From: Alphaproteobacteria bacterium
GTDB lineage: Bacteria; Pseudomonadota; Alphaproteobacteria; UBA2966
Assembly: GCA_018654745.1 (NCBI GenBank)
Contig: JABILA010000037.1
Coordinates: 1 to 64,000 of the forward strand
Direction of reading: 5' to 3'
DNA length: 64,000 nt
The notes under the pieces were generated by a model, which saw only the letters and a program-made list of their open reading frames with translations, did not search any database and had not been told where the DNA came from. Position numbers and translations under genes: made by a program. The number at the start of each line of letters is the position of its first letter. The first letter of the stretch is position 1. This document shows, piece by piece, positions 59,287 through 64,000 of the stretch.

Positions 59287-59952
59287 TCAGCCTGGCGGCA
59301 AGCAAAGATGATTTTCACTGCCAACGATAACCGCATAAGCTGCTTCAGATTTTGCTGAAGGCTGAATGTGGACAGACGTTGAAACAGATTTGTTTGATGT
59401 ACCGCTTCGCTGGCCGATCTCAAGTTCCAGATTGTCCAGTGGATATGCCAGCCCGGTAGAGCGCTCAAAATGAACCTGCCCCAACGGGAAGATCGACACC
59501 CGGCTATCAACAGGTAATTCCAGCGTAACCGCCCGCCGTGTGACCAGCACGGTGTCTATCTGATCGATCAGTAATACAGTTTTATGGTCACAATATTTTG
59601 CCAGTACATGCAGGGCCGCCAGGGAATGATCCAGCCGATTGCCCAGAAAACCGAACCCTACATAGCGAGGGGCATCAGTGGCATAAAGACATTTTTCAAA
59701 ATCGGTTGTGTCCTGTTCTTCGATCCTATGCACCGTTGTCTGGTCATTTTGTATTCGTGATAATTCAAGGCTGTCCAGGTCGCCGATGATCAAATCAGGA
59801 AAAATATCCTTGCCCATCAAAAGGTTGGCGCCACCGTCCGCTGCGACAACCGGACAGCCCTTGTCGGCATAGTGCTGCAACAAAGGCCAGTTTACGTCGC
59901 CTGCGCCCAGCAGAATAATCGGGCTGATATAGGTTTTAATGATGTTACTCAT
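59287..59952 (-). CDS. thiN: thiamine pyrophosphokinase
   Basis: A 221-aa enzyme that makes thiamine diphosphate from thiamine and ATP. Matching parts: PIILLGAGDVNWPLLQHYAD (N-terminal), VVAADGGANLLMGKDIFPDL with IIGDLDSLE (the DGGAN…GDLDS motifs), and GFLGNRLDHSLAALHVL. ATG at 59952 is preferred to a TTG at 59958. It diverges from the thiamine ABC transporter operon, whose leader is a TPP riboswitch, so uptake and activation of thiamine are encoded back to back. Confidence 0.9.
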   Translation of the reverse strand: MSNIIKTYISPIILLGAGDVNWPLLQHYADKGCPVVAADGGANLLMGKDIFPDLIIGDLDSLELSRIQNDQTTVHRIEEQDTTDFEKCLYATDAPRYVGFGFLGNRLDHSLAALHVLAKYCDHKTVLLIDQIDTVLVTRRAVTLELPVDSRVSIFPLGQVHFERSTGLAYPLDNLELEIGQRSGTSNKSVSTSVHIQPSAKSEAAYAVIVGSENHLCLPPG

Positions 59953-59973
59953 GACCAAGTGCCTTAAACGCTC

Positions 59974-60001
59974 TTGCCAGCAAAATCCAGCGTTCTATAT
60001 T
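59974..60001 (+). promoter_or_regulatory. promoter of the thi riboswitch-thiBPQ operon
   Basis: TTGCCA (59974-59979), 16-bp spacer, TATATT (59996-60001), ending right before the TPP riboswitch begins at 60007. Confidence 0.5.
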
Positions 60002-60006
60002 GAGGC

Positions 60007-60100
60007 CGTCTCTCTGGGGTGCCCGTGAATTTCCTTCACAGGCTGAGAAAAAACCCATTGAACCTGAACCAGATTATGCTGGCGGAGGAAGTTGGAGACG
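60007..60100 (+). promoter_or_regulatory. TPP riboswitch (THI element)
   Basis: Plus-strand RNA with the P1 pair CGTCTC (60007-60012)/GAGACG (60095-60100), then CTGGGGTGCC (60014-60023), GGCTGAGA (about 60041), and TGAACCTGAACCAGATTATG, CTGGCGGAGGAA. These are the conserved thiamine-pyrophosphate-binding segments. Its target is the thiBPQ transporter, 80 bases downstream. Confidence 0.95.
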
Positions 60101-60180
60101 AAAAGTTTGGCCATTCATGGCTATTACCGCTTTTCGAAACCGTATTCACCGCCGCCCCAACCAAATAAAGGGCGTGCCAA

Positions 60181-61185
60181 ATGAAACGTTTTATCTATCC
60201 CCTACTATCAGCGGCGATAATGTTGTCTGCCGCAACTACCCAAGCAGCCGACAAGCCAAAACTTGTTATCTATACCTATGATGCCTTCGCGGCAGACTGG
60301 GGACCGGCACCTGCGGTCAAAAAAGCATTTGAGCCTGTGTGCGGATGTGAAGTGCAATTTGTGGCGACGGATTCGTCTATCGGCATTCTGCGCAAAATCC
60401 AGCTGGAAGGTGCATCGACCAAGGCAGATATCGCCCTTGGCCTCGACACAAATCTGACAGCCATTGCCCGTGATACTGGCCTGTTCACAGAGCACGGTGC
60501 CAGCTCGGCAAGTCTGAAACTGCCGGTCGCCTGGAATGACCCGGTCTTCATGCCCTTCGATTACGGCTATTTTTCCTTCGTCTATGATTCAGACAAGGTG
60601 AAGTCTGCGCCGAAATCGTTTGATGAACTTCTGAATATGCCGGAGGACTTCAAGATCGTTATCCAGGACCCCCGGTCCAGTACACCGGGCCTTGGCTTGT
60701 TGTTGTGGGTACGGCAAATCTATGGCGACAAGGCGCCCGAAGTCTGGAAGAAATTGAAACCACGTATCCTGACCATCACCAAGGGCTGGTCCGAGGCTTA
60801 TGGTTTGTTCCTGAAAGGCGAAGCCGAAATGGCTTTGTCCTACACAACCTCACCGGCCTATCACATGATCGCCGAGAAAAAGCACAACTACCGTGCAGCC
60901 GGTTTTACCGATGGTCACTATATGCAGGTTGAAGTCGCCGCTGTGGTCAAAGCCAGCAAACAAAAAGCCCTGGCGCAGAAGTTCATGGCCTTCATGGTCA
61001 CACCTGCCTTCCAGGATATTATCCCGACAACAAACTGGATGTATCCGGCAGCTGCTGGCAAGGCGTTACCCGGTGGATTTGATAAACTTCACACACCGGC
61101 GAAGGCGTTGTTGATGAGCGGCAAAGACGTCGCCAAAAACCGCAAGGCATGGGTGCAGGAGTGGCTGGACAGCGTCGGCAAATAA
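60181..61185 (+). CDS. thiB: thiamine ABC transporter substrate-binding protein
   Basis: A 334-aa periplasmic protein with signal peptide (PLLSAAIMLSAATTQAAD) and a type II binding fold typical of ThiB: KLVIYTYDAFAADWGPAPAV, FEPVCGCEVQFVATDSSIG, ADIALGLDTNLTAIARDTGL, and SYTTSPAYHMIAEKKHNYRA. Binds thiamine and its phosphates. It is regulated by the TPP riboswitch and overlaps the permease frame at its 3' end by 37 bases. Confidence 0.94.
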   Translation: MKRFIYPLLSAAIMLSAATTQAADKPKLVIYTYDAFAADWGPAPAVKKAFEPVCGCEVQFVATDSSIGILRKIQLEGASTKADIALGLDTNLTAIARDTGLFTEHGASSASLKLPVAWNDPVFMPFDYGYFSFVYDSDKVKSAPKSFDELLNMPEDFKIVIQDPRSSTPGLGLLLWVRQIYGDKAPEVWKKLKPRILTITKGWSEAYGLFLKGEAEMALSYTTSPAYHMIAEKKHNYRAAGFTDGHYMQVEVAAVVKASKQKALAQKFMAFMVTPAFQDIIPTTNWMYPAAAGKALPGGFDKLHTPAKALLMSGKDVAKNRKAWVQEWLDSVGK

Positions 61186-62819
61186 GCCCGGCCTTGCGCT
61201 GGGTCACCGACATTTCCTGGCGACCAGGGGTGATCATCGCCCTTGGCCTGCTGGGCCTGGTGACCGTCGTGTTCATCGCTATTCTGGGCGTCGGCTCAAC
61301 GGTTGGCTCCAGCGATACCAGTGGCATCGGCCAGATCCTGATGATCACGTTTATCCAGGCTGGACTGTCGACAGTTTTTTCCCTGATTGTCGGCATCCTG
61401 CTGGCCTGGAGCCTGCGTCACAGACAACAATTTCCGGGACGGCGTCTGCTGCTGTCTGTGCTGTCCACCAGTATGGTGTTGCCAACACTGGTCGTCGCCC
61501 TTGGCCTGGTTGATGTGTTCGGACGGCGCGGTTGGTGGAATGCCCTGATTGATCTGGCAGGGCCAGGTTTTGATCTGGCCACTGTTTCGATCTACGGCCT
61601 GGGCGGGATCGTGCTTGCCCACACTTACATGGATGCGCCCTTCATTGCCCGCGGCTTGTTGCACCGTCTGGAAAACATCCCGGCGGAACATTTCAAGCTG
61701 GCGCGGGGCCTTGGCCTGACACCCTGGCAACGGTTCCGTAATGTCGAATGGCCTGCCCTGGTGCCAGCCATTCCCGGTCAGTGTCTTGTTGTGTTCCTGC
61801 TAAGTTTTACCTCATTTGCCATTGTCCTGATGATAGGCGGCTCGCCAAGGTTTAATACGCTGGAGGTGGCGATCTATGAGGCCATCAAACTGGAATTTGA
61901 TTTACCGCGTGCGGTCGCGCTGGCCCTGGTGCAACTGTTTGTCTGTGCTGCCCTGGTCTTGCTGACCATGAGCTTGCGTTCCGGCAATATCCTGCAAGCC
62001 GTCAGACGCCCGGCACCGATGTGGCCCGAACCACGTTTCACGCTGATCATGCAATGGCTGGTCATCGCACTGTTTACGCTCTTTTTTGTGACGCCCCTGA
62101 TTGCGGTTACGCTGAACGGCGTTGGCGCTGATTTTGTTCGCCTGGCCGGGACGGCGACATTTCGCCTGGCCCTTGTCAGCAGTTTGTGGCTGGCGTCGGT
62201 TTCCGCCTTGCTTGCGATTGCGTTGGCGCTATTCATGGCCAGCAGTCAGCGGCATTTCACTTCGCGCCTGCGATCAAAACCTTCGCCAATGAATAAACTT
62301 TACCGGGGTTTGTTGACCTTCAGTGGCACGGTTTATCTGGCTGTACCGGCGCTGGTGCTGGGGCTCGGGTTCTTTTTGCTGGCGCGCAGTTTTCTGGATG
62401 ATCTGACAGCAGTGGCACCCGTTGCCCTGATTGCGGCAAATGTCATGATGGCCCTGCCTTTTGCGCTGGTGATCCTGACCCCCGCCATGGGCAAGGCCGC
62501 GGATAAATATGATCGCCTGGCCTTTTCCCTTGATCTACATGGCTGGGCGCGCTGGCGGTTAATCGAATGGCCGGTGTTGCGCCAGGATCTGGGTTATCTG
62601 CTGGCCCTGACATTCTGTTTGTCCCTGGGTGATCTGGGTGTTATTGCCTTGTTTGGCGGTCAGGGATTTGCCACTTTGCCCTGGCTGTTATTCCAGCATA
62701 TGGGATCGTACCGGACGGCCGATGCGGCTGGTATTGCCCTGGTATTATTAACATTGTGTCTGGCGGTTTTCTTTATTGTGCCGCGATTGTTTGAAGGACG
62801 AACCCGTGCTGAAACTTGA
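61149..62819 (+). CDS. thiP: thiamine ABC transporter permease
   Basis: A 556-aa double-length permease with about 12 helices in two homologous halves. Each half holds an EAA loop: EHFKLARGLGLTPWQRFRNV (first) and DKYDRLAFSLDLHGWARWRL (second). It forms the channel for thiamine with ThiB and ThiQ. ATG at 61149 overlaps thiB by 37 bases; a GTG four codons later is equally possible. The overlap is long for a coupled gene pair, so the start may be later, near PALRWVTDISWRPGVI. Confidence 0.93.
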   Translation: MGAGVAGQRRQISPALRWVTDISWRPGVIIALGLLGLVTVVFIAILGVGSTVGSSDTSGIGQILMITFIQAGLSTVFSLIVGILLAWSLRHRQQFPGRRLLLSVLSTSMVLPTLVVALGLVDVFGRRGWWNALIDLAGPGFDLATVSIYGLGGIVLAHTYMDAPFIARGLLHRLENIPAEHFKLARGLGLTPWQRFRNVEWPALVPAIPGQCLVVFLLSFTSFAIVLMIGGSPRFNTLEVAIYEAIKLEFDLPRAVALALVQLFVCAALVLLTMSLRSGNILQAVRRPAPMWPEPRFTLIMQWLVIALFTLFFVTPLIAVTLNGVGADFVRLAGTATFRLALVSSLWLASVSALLAIALALFMASSQRHFTSRLRSKPSPMNKLYRGLLTFSGTVYLAVPALVLGLGFFLLARSFLDDLTAVAPVALIAANVMMALPFALVILTPAMGKAADKYDRLAFSLDLHGWARWRLIEWPVLRQDLGYLLALTFCLSLGDLGVIALFGGQGFATLPWLLFQHMGSYRTADAAGIALVLLTLCLAVFFIVPRLFEGRTRAET

Positions 62820-63471
62820 GGCCTTGACCTTCCACCACAGCGACAGCCAGGGCGATCAAAATTACAGTTTTGATCTTGTTGGCCGGGCAGGTGAAATTGT
62901 CGGTCTGACCGGCCGCAGCGGCAGCGGTAAATCAACCTGCCTTGATTTGATTGCCGGTTTCCTGACACCTGTTGCAGGAACAGTCGAAGTTGACGGCACC
63001 AACATCAACGCACGACCCCCGGGCCAGCGCCCCGTCACCATCCTGTTTCAGAACAACAATCTGTTTGAACATCTTGGCGTGCGCGAAAATGTTGCCCTTG
63101 GGGTTAATCCATCACTGAAGCTGACGCCTGCCGAAAATGACCAGGTCGCCGGGGCTTTGTCAAAGGTGGGTCTGGGCGACATGTTGAAACGCAGTGCCGC
63201 CAGTCTGTCAGGCGGAGAACAACAGCGTGTCGCGCTGGCGAGGTCCCTGGTTGCCAATAAACCCGTTTTGTTATTGGACGAGCCGTTCAGTGCCCTCGAT
63301 ATGGACACCCGCGATGAAATGCTGGCCCTTGTGCGAAGTATTGTAACCGAGCGCCAACTGATCTGCCTGATGGTGACCCACGATGTCCGCGACTGTGACG
63401 CCGTCGCCGACCGGCGCTATCAGATGATCGTCGACAGCGGCAATCGCCGTGTCGAAGAAGTTCTGCCCTGA
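62806..63471 (+). CDS. thiQ: thiamine ABC transporter ATP-binding protein
   Basis: A 221-aa ABC ATPase: Walker A VGLTGRSGSGKSTCLDLI, Q-loop ILFQNNNLFEHLGVREN, signature SLSGGEQQRVALARSL, Walker B VLLLDEPFSALDMDTRDEML, and the switch His in LMVTHDVRDCDAVADR. It energises the thiamine transporter. GTG at 62806 follows GAAGGA and overlaps thiP by 14 bases; the frame open to 62776 is not credible as a start. It completes the riboswitch-controlled operon. Confidence 0.95.
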   Translation: MLKLEALTFHHSDSQGDQNYSFDLVGRAGEIVGLTGRSGSGKSTCLDLIAGFLTPVAGTVEVDGTNINARPPGQRPVTILFQNNNLFEHLGVRENVALGVNPSLKLTPAENDQVAGALSKVGLGDMLKRSAASLSGGEQQRVALARSLVANKPVLLLDEPFSALDMDTRDEMLALVRSIVTERQLICLMVTHDVRDCDAVADRRYQMIVDSGNRRVEEVLP

Positions 63472-63500
63472 ATATATTGGCGAAAGAGGCCGCCAGATCA

Positions 63501-64000
63501 TCACCCTCCACCCACAGCGATCTGTGCTTTTTGACTCCGACCATAATAGCGACGGGCATAATAGGTCATCGTTTGATCCAGATATTTCCTGAGTTCATCA
63601 TCATTCACCTTACCATCACCATTCCCGTACGGTTTCTTGTCACCTTCACCGCTCATTGCTTTGAGAAAATACTTGGTGAACAAACTATGCGAACTGTCTT
63701 GCTCCCATGAAGCCATCTGATCTGCTGCACCCGCTGATATCACCCTGACATTGGTTGGAGCTATCGGTGTTTTGGCAACGATGTTTAGTCCCGATGACCG
63801 TGGGACAAGAGAACCGCCCTGACTGACACCGGAGAAACACGCTTCGAGAATAACTGTGATGGACTTTGCCGGGATTTTGCCCAAATTGTTATACAGTGTT
63901 GATAACGGGTATCCCGATAGTTCTATCGTCTGCGACGTTGCGTCTGTGGGTACCAAATACGCAGTTCCATCGTTTCCCGCTGGCGCGCCATGTCCCGCAT
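63501..64000 (-). CDS. caspase-fold (C14) peptidase, 5' end beyond window
   Basis: The carboxy-terminal 166 residues of a caspase/metacaspase-like protein, truncated by the window edge. The active-site dyad is visible: the His in AGHGAPAGNDGTAYLVPTDA (GHG near the edge, about 63989) and the Cys in SITVILEACFSGVSQGG. Later parts include VISAGAADQMASWEQDSSHS and LFTKYFLKAMSG. The C-terminus GDGKVNDDELRKYLDQ resembles an EF-hand-like or dockerin-like calcium site. ATG or TTG starts inside this part are not real. Function in bacteria is mostly unknown; some act in programmed death or stress. It converges with thiQ. Confidence 0.85.
   Translation of the reverse strand, partial: AGHGAPAGNDGTAYLVPTDATSQTIELSGYPLSTLYNNLGKIPAKSITVILEACFSGVSQGGSLVPRSSGLNIVAKTPIAPTNVRVISAGAADQMASWEQDSSHSLFTKYFLKAMSGEGDKKPYGNGDGKVNDDELRKYLDQTMTYYARRYYGRSQKAQIAVGGG

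Noticed and set aside
1-64000. CRISPR arrays, tRNA/rRNA genes, transposases, phage genes
   Set aside because: Looked for spaced direct repeats, cloverleaf-like segments and transposase motifs; found none convincing.

Overview
The window looks like a chromosomal segment of a free-living, probably marine or aquatic alphaproteobacterium, perhaps Rhodospirillales-like. The reasons are a serC-serA pair of the alphaproteobacterial type, an RpoH sigma factor, HisZ, a DUF6476-type protein, a TRAP transporter, cytochrome cd1 nitrite reductase, B12-dependent acyl-CoA metabolism, and cobalamin and TPP riboswitches. I see no rRNA, tRNA, CRISPR array, insertion sequence or prophage. Lineage is inferred from gene content only.

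Layout. 0.2-2.9 kb: Tad pilus accessory genes (TadG-like, TadE, and a divergent TadE paralogue with a long Ser/Ser/Thr tail). 2.9-9.9 kb: cell-envelope genes, namely two related small membrane proteins flanking a GT-C-type membrane protein, a phosphoethanolamine transferase and a membrane-fused spermidine-synthase-like protein. 10.0-11.9 kb: small ORFs, a coding relic and an ECF sigma/putative anti-sigma operon. 12.4-18.1 kb: serC-serA, hisZ and purA, with a probable serC leader and two large intergenic hairpins. 18.1-23.9 kb: uronate-dehydrogenase-like gene, a TRAP transporter, and an amidase with an HpxZ/AtzH-like partner. 24.0-28.6 kb: a class III nucleotide cyclase divergent from a large pseudokinase and a small membrane protein.

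28.6-34.1 kb: a nitrite-respiration island with nirS, a NapC-like multihaem cytochrome fused to a second haem-binding domain, a cupredoxin and a divergent d1-type propeller protein, with an FNR/NNR-type box between the divergent genes. 34.2-40.7 kb: mostly housekeeping genes (rpoH, rluD, DUF6476, a JAMM peptidase, threonine aldolase) plus an epoxide-hydrolase-like gene.

40.7-46.2 kb: a TetR-controlled operon for a divergent B12-dependent acyl-CoA mutase (B12 subunit, large subunit, MeaB chaperone, acyl-CoA ligase). It is followed by a cobalamin riboswitch and a tonB gene, so B12 use and B12 uptake sit side by side. 47.7-59.3 kb: catabolic genes (GST, HTD2-like hydratase, class III aminotransferase, HAD, IclR, a YrdC-like protein, CaiB CoA-transferase, HMG-CoA lyase, DsbA/FrnE-like, M20 amidohydrolase, D-2-hydroxyacid dehydrogenase, FAH-family hydratase), with two clear palindromic operator candidates. 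59.3-63.5 kb: thiamine salvage (thiN diverging from a TPP riboswitch-thiBPQ operon). The window ends inside a caspase-fold peptidase gene.

The most unusual items are the divergent acyl-CoA mutase operon, the pseudokinase/cyclase pair, the nirS-cytochrome fusion-cupredoxin set, and several strong intergenic inverted repeats, above all a 33-bp perfect hairpin between serC and serA.
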